Assembly (NCBI GenBank): GCA_009363875.1
Contig: CM018681.1
Location: 44,331,510 to 44,395,509 of the forward strand
Length of the DNA: 64,000 bases
Source: Mikania micrantha
Taxonomy: Eukaryota > Streptophyta > Magnoliopsida > Asterales > Asteraceae
Reading direction: 5' to 3'
A program made the translations under genes and the position numbers. Of the stretch, positions 43,214-53,723 are shown piece after piece. Positions within the stretch are counted from its first letter, which is position 1. Each line of letters starts with the position of its first letter. Under the pieces are notes generated by a model, which was not told the origin of the DNA, did no database searches, and saw nothing but the letters and a program-made list of their open reading frames with translations.

Positions 43214-44740
43214 GTGAGTTCATTGCCCCTTTTCTAAACATTTCAAACGCGGGGCTGAGAAGCATGCGTAAACTGTTTTCATTAAATTGTTTACTTAAAT
43301 GCTTTTACTTCTTATATACCTTATATATGCTTGTTTATACGCCTAGACTCCTGTCTAGGTAAATCCCAGGCTAAATTAACTATCAAGTTAATTAAGCTAG
43401 TTAATTAAATTACTCTTATGAGTAATACCTTAATTCTAAACTCAAAATAAACCCTTAGTCCATCGAGTTCAAATTTTAGAATCTAAATTCAAAATGAAAT
43501 CAAAAGAACCAAAAGCTAAAGATCAAATGCAATGGAATCTAACCCAGTGTGTGATCAGTAAACTCATGATCCTAATCATGAATCTAAAATCATTGTGAAA
43601 TCATGGAAATTCTAAATATCAATTCAAAAGAACTCAAGGAATCAGAAATCATGAATGTGTGTGAATCATTGTATAATGAAATCATTAAGATTTAATGAAA
43701 TCATTAATACTTGAGTTAAGGTGGATGTCAGTTGTATAGAAATCAAGACCACGTGTAACACACATAAAGTCCCGTCACAGTAGTAGACTCTTGTAGTCAA
43801 GCTACATGGGCAATCACGTGAACGATCAAATGAAATCAATATCAAAAATCAAGAGAATCAAGGACGATCAAGCACCAAAGGATATCCTTAAAGTCCCGAC
43901 GCATACCGTAGGCCAGAGGGTCAAGCTGATATGGGCAAAACATTAAAATCCCGATCAGTTCAGGTATACTCCTTGTGATTTATGCCTGGCATGGGTCACG
44001 TGTGAGAGGGTACAACTTGGACAACCACCAACAACTAAGTCTAATTGATTGAGTCAAATAAGGCCCAATCATCATGTCTTAGTTGTATGTTAATGTTTAT
44101 TTATTTTTTTAATTAAGCATTTAACATTTTATTTCTATAATTCCTTTTGGGAAATCATGAAGACATGGTGAAACCAGGAAATCAGTTTTATTTCAAATTA
44201 TGGAAATCAAGCCTTTTAACATAGAAGTGAGTGTTAGGTAAGACGCTTAATTATCATTAAGATCAATGTCCTATGCGGCTTAGTATGTGGTGGGACGGCG
44301 TCTGAGTGGGTCGTAGGCTCGACTCAGGGGTATGCCCTATATATAAGCATACCGAGCTGGATAATACAGGTGATGTTAATGAGATTAAGGTTGTTACCTA
44401 GGGGGAAACATAAACATTTTTGGGTTGATATCAAAAAAAGGTTAAACAGAGTGCTTTAGATCTCAGACGATCATAGAAGGGAATGGTAGGTAAAATGCTT
44501 AATTATCATTAACAACAATGTCCTATGTGACTTAGTATGTGGTGGGACGGCGTCTGGGCGGGTCGTAGGCTCGACTCAGGGGTATGCCCTATATATAAGC
44601 ATACCGAGTTGGATGATACATGTGTTGATAATGAGGTTAAGGTTTTACCTAAAAGGTTTACAAAACTATTTTCAAATACCAAAATCATATGAACTCACCA
44701 ACCATTGTGTTGACTTTGTTTTATTTTCATGCTTTCTCAG
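43214..44740 (+). other. Putative leader intron (I 5' LTR)
   Basis: GACAG/GTGAGTTC at 43214 and TTTTCATGCTTTCTCAG ending at 44740. An AACTCACC word ~45 bp before the acceptor could serve as branch site. A possible ~70-nt exon (43143-43213) lies just upstream. Confidence 0.4.
44329..44608 (+). promoter_or_regulatory. Tandem palindromic TATA modules (I 5' LTR)
   Basis: GGTATGC and GCATACC arms around CCTATATATAA at 44329 and 44581, spaced 252 bp. Confidence 0.6.
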
Positions 44741-45105
44741 GTGATGTACAGGATTAAGCTAGTCATTTGGATTGCATGCTTGGATGCTCAGTTAGAGGAC
44801 CTAGTAGTTTTGGAAAGCACATCTTTTGTTGATCGTTGTGAATCATTTTTGAGATCTTGTACTAATACAAGATAGTGAACTTATGATTCATTTTGAAATG
44901 TTTACTTGGTTAAATTATCAGACATGAATATTGTAATTTAACTTTGTAGATTTTAGTTAAATGTTCTTGTGCTTTAGATATTCTTAACATTGATGCTATG
45001 TAAACAATCTGATTATCACGATTATCATCCACGATATTGCTCCTCGGGAACTTTCCGCCCGACGGGGACTCCGATCCAACCCCGCCGGCTCGGGGTGTGA
45101 CAGAT

Positions 45106-45117
45106 TGGTAACAGAGC
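45106..45117 (+). other. Primer binding site of I (tRNA-iMet, one mismatch)
   Basis: TGGTAACAGAGC, three bases after the LTR. B has the perfect TGGTATCAGAGC. Confidence 0.85.
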
Positions 45118-45280
45118 TCAAGGTTATAGAGAATAATAGGTCATTTACTTAAAACGGTTTGGCCTAGACTATAACTTAGGGACCCTTCATGTAGAGAACA
45201 TAGGAATTAGGAATTTACTTGCATTGTGTCTTCTGCATTCGATCATTGCACTAACCGGTATTCTATTGGTTATGATTAGA

Positions 45281-46098
45281 ATGTCACCAAGAAGACAACC
45301 ATCACCGCCTCTCCCTTCGCAGGAGACGGACCCAGCAGTTGATGCACTTGCAACTCTGATAACTGAAGAGTTGATGGTGGTTCTCCCTGGAATTATCACC
45401 CAGATCCGGAATAGTGAAGAGTTTGCTAGGAACTTCTCACAAATCTCTACAGAGAAGAAGGAACCGAAGAAAGGAGAAACAAGCAAGAAGCGAAAACGGT
45501 GTCGTCTTAAGAAATCAAGAGATCTTGTAATCTAGACTGAGGCCATTCCCCTTCGCCAAATGGCCGTTGCTCCTGAGTCAGAGGGTCGTAAGCGTTATGC
45601 TGGAAAAGCCCCCTTTGTGTTAACTGTCACTATCATCACCGTGCTGAGATCTCATACAAACAATGCATCCATTGTGGTGAGACGAATCATTGGGATCATC
45701 AATGCAGATCTTTGATGGAATTGAAATGCAAACAGAGTGCTAGAAAATTTTCTTTATGTGCCACGTGCAGTCTTCACCATGCTAAGAATAAACTGTGTAA
45801 ACATTGCCTAAATTGTGGAAGGAAGGGACACTGGAGTCGTGATTGTAATAATCCCCCGACTCATAACCAGAATCCTGGAAACACTACATATCCCCTTCTT
45901 CGACATAGCAATGATTGCTATGTGTGCGGACTGTCCGAACACATTGCACGAGATTGCCCCGTGAGGATCTCTTCAACAGGTCCTGCACGTTCTGAGGGAA
46001 TGGTTACCTTACCAGCTTCTGAGGCAGATTTGGAGTGGGATGATCCCACAGGTATACATATTTTGTGCTGTACGTTAAATTATTTATTGGCGTGCTAA
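45281..46098 (+). pseudogene. gag: Internally deleted gag of element I
   Basis: Starts at ATG 45281 (MSPRRQPSPPLPSQE). The first frame ends at 45535 after ~85 residues. A second begins within the nucleocapsid portion. Three zinc knuckles are visible: CIHCGETNHWDHQC (~45674-45715), CLNCGRKGHWSRDC (~45808) and CYVCGLSEHIARDC (~45918). The capsid core expected between residues ~80 and ~250 is absent, as in B. A tail rich in acidic residues ends at 46098. The nucleic-acid-binding part is preserved better than anything else in this element, and in the same form in B. Confidence 0.8.
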
Positions 46099-46535
46099 AT
46101 AGTGATGCATACTCTGTTGTAACTATAGGAACAATAAATCTAAGGAAACTGTAAGTAAGTTCGTCGCAAATCAGATAATCTGAAATAGTAATCTGAGGAA
46201 GCTTTAGGTCAATTAAGCATTAAGAAAATAAATAAAGGTATGGTGATTCTAAATTACAGTCTAGTTACTATAGTTAGGAAAAGAACCTTATCTACTTAGA
46301 GTCTTAAAGGCCGTGTGGATCCAGATGCTAAAGTTAGGGTTTAAGCTGTCGCTTTCTCACTTAGATCTCGTAGAACCCGATTCACTTGATTTAGAGAACT
46401 TTGGTTCTAGGATGTTAGGAGAAGATGAAAGTTAGAACTGTGCTGAAATATTATCTAAACTAGATAAGTAAGTCAGGGGAAAATCAGTTGTGAATGTAAT
46501 AGGAAAATACGCCAGAGATAATAATCCGAATGAAA
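46099..46535 (+). other. Spacer between gag and RT remnant of I
   Basis: The protease and the N-terminal half of RT are missing. The sequence matches 6600-7067 of B (reverse strand). No domain is seen. Confidence 0.6.
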
Positions 46536-48410
46536 TATGAGCATTCCATGTTACGGTAATGCCTTTCGGATAGAAGAATGCACCCATGGTTTTCATGGAT
46601 TTCATGAACCGAGTGTGCAAACGGTATTTGGATCAGGTTTTCATTTTCGTTAGGACTGACATACTGATTTATTCTTGTAGCAAGACAGAACGCGAACGAC
46701 ATCTCAGGGATATTCTGGAGCTGCTAAAGGAAGAACAACACTATGTTAAATTCTTTAATGGTGAAATTAGGATGATAATAAGTAACAGTTGGAACAACAA
46801 TTACAATGGGCTTCCGTAAGTTACACAATCTTCGGGGAAGAGTAAGGTAAATATGCATCACTTCGGAGATGTGTATAGGATTACTTAAAAGATAAATCAT
46901 TTCCTTTATCTTAATGGATCTGCCATATTTTATGGTAGACCTCCCCGACTTATAGAATACCCTTTTAAAGAGGAGAATAGATTAAACAGATGGTGAAGTA
47001 GGTATACGGTTATATCAAATCACCTAAGGATTCACCATGTGCAACTCAAGGGTCTCGATCTGACGATCAAGACCTAGAGTTGTGAGAGCCACCTATGAAC
47101 ACTTTAAGGAGTGTGTCAGATTGTAGAACAGAAGGACAGTTTGAGATAAACCGGATGAAATACCTACTACCAAAATAGTGGGTGGATTCCGGCAGTAGGT
47201 AAATCAAGAAGACTTATTCTTGGGAAGACACATGAGTCAGATGATCAGTACATCCGGGCATCGATAAAATGTACCGATTTTACAGAGATTTTATTGATGA
47301 CCGGGAATGAAGAAAGACATCGTTGAGTATGTCGGTTGATGCCTTAAGTGTGCAAAAGTAAAGACGGAACACCAGAAGCCGTCAGGGCTACTGGGACAGC
47401 CTGAAAGTCTGCTCTGAAAGTGGGAGCAAACACCTGTGGATGTCGAAACCAAGCTACCTCTCGCTTCCATGGGTCATAGTGCTCTTTGAGTCACCAATGA
47501 CCGATTGACAGAAATCTATCCATTTCTTGCTAACGCAGGAAAACTTCGCGATAGGTAAACTGATGGATTATACAACAACGAGATAGTAGTACGTCATGGG
47601 GTACCATTGTCTAACATTTTAGATAGAGACAGCTAATTCACATAAAGGTTCTAATCAACATCGCAGAAACCTCTAAGGATGTACTTAAATTCGAGTATAG
47701 TTCACCATCCATCAACGGACGGTCGAAGCTAAAGTACGACACAGACCCTAGAAGATATGTTGAGAACCTGTGTATTAAACTTCGGTGGAAATTGGGACTC
47801 TCAATTGCCACTGATCAAATTCTCCTACAACAACAATTGTAATAGTAGTTTTGAATGCTCACCATTCGAGGCTCATTAAGGTCGTGACTGACGGTCACCA
47901 AACTGTTGGACCGAGATAGGAGGTAATCGAACAATTAAACCAGAGCTTAATCGAGAGACTACTGACAAGATTGTTCAGATCCGAAAAATGCTACAGACCA
48001 CAAGGTGCAGACAAATAAGCATCATGATACGTAGGACCGTTCGAGATCATCAAACATATTGGTCATGTGACGTATAGACTGAGATCCGCAGATGATCTCA
48101 GTGGTGTGCACGACGTGTTTCATGTCTCAAGCTTGAATAAATGCCTTAATGGCAAATCGCTCATCATATCAGTTGAAGAAATTCGATTGAATGAACATCT
48201 ATACCATATCTAAGAATCTTTGAAGAGTATGCCTCGCTGAGTTAAACAAATAAGGCGAAGCCATACTCCGATTGCTAAGTCTCATTGGAATTCAAGGCGC
48301 AAACTCAAGCTTACTTGGGAAATACGAAGATCATATGAAGTTCAGGTAATCTCCAACTGTTTACAGAGAAAGTCGTACCCGATAACTATTCTTAAATTTC
48401 GGAACGAAAT
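46536..48410 (+). pseudogene. Decayed pol of element I
   Basis: An RT piece (NAPMVFMDFMNRVCKRYLD, then a VRTDILIYS block where YIDDILIYS is expected, then ILELLKEEQ) occupies 46570-46770. It has lost the first catalytic Asp context. RNase H is not recognised. Integrase traces start near 47190 (zinc-finger region, KTEHQKPSG), run through DRDS-like and EDMLRTCV-like pieces (47600-47780), and reach a chromodomain-like tail (48180-48390). Frameshifts and stops are dense throughout. The decay is much heavier than the few-percent LTR divergence predicts. Confidence 0.8.
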
Positions 48411-48419
48411 TTCTCTAAC

Positions 48420-48429
48420 AAGGGGAGAC
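48420..48429 (+). other. Polypurine tract of I
   Basis: AAGGGGAGAC directly before TGTCACATC, identical to A's tract. Confidence 0.9.
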
Positions 48430-50760
48430 TGTCACATCAGTGCCGGAAACGTCACCGGAACAGTGATCAACACATTAACATGAACAGTGAGTAAGTACAT
48501 AAACCAGTTGATGTTCACATATCATTATCATTTTATGTTGTCATAGCAAAGTTTCAAAATTATTTCAGAAACAAAACTCCGAAACATGGTTCATCAGTCA
48601 GATAATTACCTGGCAATATAGAGCCATCATGTGATTATTTGTTAGGATTTTATTATGTATAAACGTTTGTGAGGCTTTACAGAACAAAACAAAACGGATG
48701 TCGTTATGTGAATGCTAAACCGACGGATTATTCGTATAGGTGACGATTTGTACGAATACATCTGAAAGTTTAACGTTCTGAATGATATCCGATAATTAGA
48801 AAACCATATTGAAAAGTATAGTTATCGCATTGTTCGTACGGGTGACGATTCAAACGAATACGCGCGACAACTGTACTATTCGATTATTAACAGTAACTTA
48901 AATATTTTCAAAAATTTAAAATAAACAGAAGATATTTTGTTAATTTATTAGGAATCACATCCTAAAATAATTTTACTAACTTTATTTTAAAACCGGGACG
49001 TTTCTTACGAGAACGAAACGAAACCGACACTTTTACACGAAACCGAGCAACCGAAACGAACCCGAACTCACCCGGGGTATAAATACCCAGAATGAGTCTT
49101 CTTCCTCATTCACCCTCTTCACTCTCTCTCTCTAAAACCCTCCCACCGTCACTTTCTCTCTTTAAAATCTATCTTCCACTTCTCTCTACAAGAACTCCTC
49201 CATTTCTTCACGAAATTGAACCATTTCGGTGTCTAAACGACCACCATCACTTGTAGAACTCAAAAGTACAACCGATCTAAGCTTTACACCACCAGATTCA
49301 AGGTAAAAACCATGTTTTTGTTGCGATTTTAGGGTTTTGAAAACCCTACTTCGAACCCATGCTTTGGCCAGTTAAAGATCAGTTCCAACCTTAAGAAATC
49401 ACTCACTAACCCTCTAGATGTTATTAGGAACAAGTAGCAGACCAAACCATGCTCGATCGGCTCAAACACCATGGGTGTACCTGGTGGCTCACGACTGGCC
49501 GAATGGGCCTACTCAGCTCCACGAATGAGCCTAAACCCTTCATTCGGCCGAATAGGTTCACCCATTTGCCAGTTCAGCCTTTCGCCAGCACAGCCATTCG
49601 ATCGGATTTAACCCACTCAGTCGGTCCCCTCATTCGTACGCCCCTCATTCGGCCAAGGCCACTTCGGCTGAACCCCATTCGGTCGGCAAAGAGCCATGCG
49701 GCTTAATACTTGGTTCGGCCATACCACCTTCAATCGGCCTAACTCTTTCGGCTCAGCTGCCATTCGCTCGGCATGTTTCAGTCGGCCACTCCTCTCATTC
49801 GATATCACTCGACCATGCAACCATTCGCGTGGACTATTTCGGATGGAGGGCAGACAAGGGAAGGGTGTCGAGATAATGAACATGTAGGAAAAGTTTAACA
49901 AGATTTCATACATTCCATGCATGCATTTAGGTTTCTACGTAGGTGTATGCATGCGTGTTCTGTGAAGGCCGAGATAGAAACCTAATGGGATAAACACAAA
50001 GGTTTTTAAGGGATAATGGAGTTTAATCATGGGTCATTTCATATGAGATTGGTTTAACATGCAAGAGTTTCATGAGTTAGGGTTCTAAGGACAAGGTTTT
50101 CTTAAATCATATTAACAATTAAACATTAGGATTTTCACTAACAAAAGTTTTCATAAACCACATTAGAATGTAAACATGTGTCTTGATATTATTGGAGTTC
50201 AAAACACACTTGGGAATTCATTAAGGATCAAGGCAATGGTTAGTGTTATGGATGTTAATTTAACTACTAACGCCTAACACTTAGACAATTCATGAGAATA
50301 CATAACCCCATCTGGTGTTCCATACAAACTACTTAGAATGGGTTATGTACATGAAATCGATCAAGGAATCATGAACGATCAAAGTCTAATAATGGGCCCA
50401 AGGGTGGTCCAATGGGTTAATATAAGCCCATCATGTTTAATTACACTTTTCTTAAATTAATTATGTGTTTCAACTTAAATTTTATTAACTTAAGAATGTT
50501 TTAACTAAAGACTTGTAATTAATAATGCGGGATAAAGGGGTTCATTTATGGGTAATATATTGGATTAACTAGATAAAATCTTAGAAACACATTAGTATCA
50601 TAGGACACTTAGTTGCACACCGAGACCAAAACCCTAGACGCGTCTATTATAAATACTCATCGCATTCGAATTTTCTTAAAACAGCTCAGGTGCTAAAGAT
50701 ACATAGGCAACAATCAAAGAGCACGCATATCTTTTGTGGTTCAAGTACACAGCAACACAT

Positions 50761-52293
50761 GTGAGTTCATTGCCCCTTTTCTAAACATTTTTGTTTTCAA
50801 ACGCGGGGCTGAGAAGCATGCGTAAACTGTTTTCATTAAATTGTTTACTTAAATGCTTTTACTTCTTATATCCCTTATATATGCTTGTTTATACACCTAG
50901 ACTCCTGTCTAGGTAAATCCCAGGCTAAATTAACTATCAAGTTAATTAAGCTAGTTAATTAAATTACTCTTATGAGTAATACCTTAATTCTAAACTCTAA
51001 CTAAACTCTTAGTCCATCGAGTTTAAATTTCATAATCTAAATTCAAAGTGAAATCAAAAGAACCAAAAGCTAAAGATCAAATGCAATGGAATCTAATCCA
51101 GTGTGTGATCAGTAAACTCAGGATCCTAATCATGAATCTAAAATCATTGTGAAATCATGGAAATTCTAAATATCAATTCAAAAGAACTCAAGGAATCAGA
51201 AATCATGAATGTGTGTGAATCATTGAGTAATGAAATCATTAAGATTTAATGAAATCATTAATACTTGAGTTAAGGTGGATGTCAGTTGTATAGAAATCAA
51301 GACCACGTGTAACATACATAAAGTCCCGTCACAGTAGTAGACTCTTGTAGTCAAGCTACATGGGCAATCACGTGAACGATCAAATGAAATCAATATCAAA
51401 AATCAAGAGAATCAAGGACAATCAAGCACCAAAGGATATCCTTAAAGTCCCGACGCATACAGTAGGCCAGAGGGTCAAGCTGATATGGGCAAAACATTAA
51501 AATCCGGGTCAGTTCAGGTATACTCCTTGTGAGTTATGCCTGGCATGGGTCACGTGTGAGAGGGTACAACTTGGGCAACCACCAACAACTAAGTCTAATT
51601 GATTGAGTCAAATAAGGCCCAATCATCATGTCTTAGTTGTATGTTAAAGTTTATTTATTTATTTAATTAAACATTTAACATTTTATTTCTATAATTGCTT
51701 TTGGGAAATCATGAAGACATGGTGAACCCAGGAAATCAGTTTTATTTCAAATTATGGAAATCAAGCCTTTTAACATAGAAGTGAGTGTTAGGTAAGACGC
51801 TTAATTATCATTAAGATCAATGTCCTATGCGGCTTAGTATGTGGTGGGACGGCGTCTGAGCGGGTCGTAGGCTAGACTCAGGGGTATTCCCTATATATAA
51901 GCATACCGAGCAGGATAATACAGGTGATGTTAATGAGATTAAGGTTGTTACCTAGGGGGAAACATAAACATTTTTGGGTTGATATCATAAACGGTTAACC
52001 AGAGTGCTTTAGATCTCAGACGATCATAGAAGGGAATGGTAGGTAAAATGCTTAATTATCATTAACAACAATGTCCTATGTGACTTAGTATGTGGTGGGA
52101 CGGTATATGGGCGGGTCGTAGGCTCGACTCAGAGGTAAGCCCTATATATAAGCATACCGAGTTGGATGATACATGTGTCGATAATGAGGTTAAGGTTTTA
52201 CCTAAAAGGTTAACAAAACTATTTTCAAATACCAAAATCATATGAACTCACCAACCATTGTGTTGACTTTGTTTTATTTTCATGCTTTCTCAG
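50761..52293 (+). other. Putative leader intron (I 3' LTR)
   Basis: The donor here is ACAT/GTGAGTTC, with the G before GT lost. The acceptor TTTTCATGCTTTCTCAG ends at 52293. Confidence 0.35.
51883..52160 (+). promoter_or_regulatory. Tandem palindromic TATA modules (I 3' LTR)
   Basis: The CCTATATATAA cores are intact. The left arms are mutated (GGTATTC, GGTAAGC) while the right arm GCATACC is kept. Confidence 0.55.
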
Positions 52294-52631
52294 GTGATGT
52301 ACATGATTAAGCTAGTGATTTGGATTGCATGCTAGGATGCTCAGTTAGAGGACCTAGTAGTTTTGGAAAGCACATCTTTTGTTGACCATTGTGAATCATT
52401 TTTGAGATCTTGTACTAATACAAGATAGTGAACTTATGATTCATTTTGAAATGTTTACTTGGTTAAATTATCATACATGAATATTGTAATTTAACTTTGT
52501 AGATTTTAGTTAAATGTTCTTGTGCTTTAGATATTCTTAACATTGACGCTATGTAAACAATCTGATCATCACGATTATCATCCATGATATCGTACCTCGG
52601 GAACTTTCCGCCCGACGGGGGTGACTGTTTA

Positions 52632-52767
52632 TGGCCTAGCATGGCAGCTATAGGGTTCAAATAACAGTTCCTAACCTAAGAGTTCAACTAAGGCATCCTA
52701 TGGTTATAGTCTAGGTCATCTAATTAAAATTACCTAATTCTCTATAACCCAGGCTCTGATACGAATC
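52632..52767 (-). other. Element L leader and primer binding site
   Basis: The minus strand has TCGTATCAGAGC (52764-52753), one mismatch from the iMet primer site, three bases after the LTR end. The leader continues across I into 40883. A ~40-bp direct repeat (TGGCC..ATGGCA.CTATAG.GTTC) flanks I on both sides (about 40850-40888, 52632-52671). Confidence 0.75.
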
Positions 52768-53723
52768 TGTAACACCCCGACTGATGGCGGAAATATCGAG
52801 GCGGCACGAGGTGTAAATTGTTGATAGCACAAGGTATAAAGTTGTTAATAATTCATACATTAAATTAGTACATTTATTACATCACTTCAAATGATCACAC
52901 CCTAACTATTACATCCTTTCAATTATAATACATTGAACACTAATTTAAATGTAAGCTAATTCAGGCTCGTTAATATGGCTAACTTGTCATTTCCACCTGA
53001 AACATGTTTAGAATCAAGTGTCAACTACGAATAGTTGGTGAGTTTCATAGGTTTGAACACTCACACCAAAATATGTTTACAAAAATGTTATAAATGATGT
53101 CATATGTGAACATAAAGCATAATGAACATAATTAAAATGAACTAGCAAGTAAAGCATATCAACTGATGTTAACAAATAATGTTTGACCAATGTTTAGCAC
53201 TACAAAAAATGCTCAAAGCTAGCAAACTATCACCACGGGCTTCCCCAAAAGGGTAAATCAAACATTGGTGGGATGGTTAGTCCAATAGATTTATTATAGT
53301 CACTAAATGTGTGTGATCAATGCCTATCCTTAACTAACGTTCACAAACTATAAAGCCATTAGCTAAGTTCACATGAAAATGTTTAGAATTTAAGATAAGT
53401 TCAAAGATAACTTATTTTGGTGTTGTAAACTACAAACATATATGTTTATAAAATGTATACTTAAAGTTTTAGTTTATCAAAATATTTGTATCATATAAGT
53501 TACTAAAAGTGATTTATATAATATTAGCTTAAATGATAATAAAATTATAATATCTCATTAAGATTTAAATAAGGTTTAGTTAGTAATTTATTATTAAAAT
53601 ATTATCAAAGTGATTTATGAACTTTTATCAACTAATAATCTTTTAAGATTTAACTAAAAATTGTTGTTTCAATTCAATTATCTTATTATTGATATATTGT
53701 AAAAGAAATTTATAAATTTCTAG
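52768..53723 (-). repeat. 5' LTR of element L, start missing
   Basis: The minus strand ends GTCGGGGTGTTACA at 52768 next to the primer site. Its upstream part is AT-rich (53390-53720), and the TG start was not found before copia coding sequence of K begins. It does not resemble LTR E, so L and E are probably different elements. No gene is inside. Confidence 0.65.

Larger units (their letters stand above)
40889..45102 (+). repeat. 5' LTR of I (4214 bp)
   Basis: TGTAACATCAGTACCGG to GGCTCGGGGTGTGACA. Contents in order: paired TGACG palindromes (41188-41218, 41292-41321), TATAAATA at 41540, CT-rich leader, donor-like AAG/GTAAAA at 41765, ATTCGGCC array (41950-42300), a rearranged patch (42854-43033), putative intron, and duplicated TATA modules. 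It differs from the 3' LTR in the patch, where a downstream ~47-bp segment replaces ~70 bp. Confidence 0.95.
40889..52626 (+). mobile_element. Element I: non-autonomous Tekay-like gypsy with 4.2 kb LTRs
   Basis: Full-length structure: 5' LTR 40889-45102, primer site, deleted gag, decayed pol, polypurine tract, 3' LTR 48430-52626. The interior is only 3.3 kb against 8.4 kb of LTR. LTR-LTR divergence looks like a few percent, concentrated in the first 200 bp. The same internal deletions and lost RT active site occur in B. Confidence 0.9.
48430..52626 (+). repeat. 3' LTR of I (~4.2 kb)
   Basis: Matches 40889-45102 in order, with TATAAATA at 49078-49085. The last ~30 bp before the terminal GTGTGACA are deleted: GACGGGGG runs straight into TGACT at 52621. 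The target duplication GTTTA survives next to it. Confidence 0.9.

Noticed and set aside
46432..46620. 62-codon frame on the minus strand, also at 6519-6707 plus
   Set aside because: Antisense to the RT remnant shared by I and B. It is conserved because the elements are related and has no sign of being coding.
19886..53723. E (3' LTR, RNase H) and L (5' LTR, gag) as one element
   Set aside because: Their orientation and gene order fit, but the two LTR sequences do not resemble each other at the ends that can be compared.
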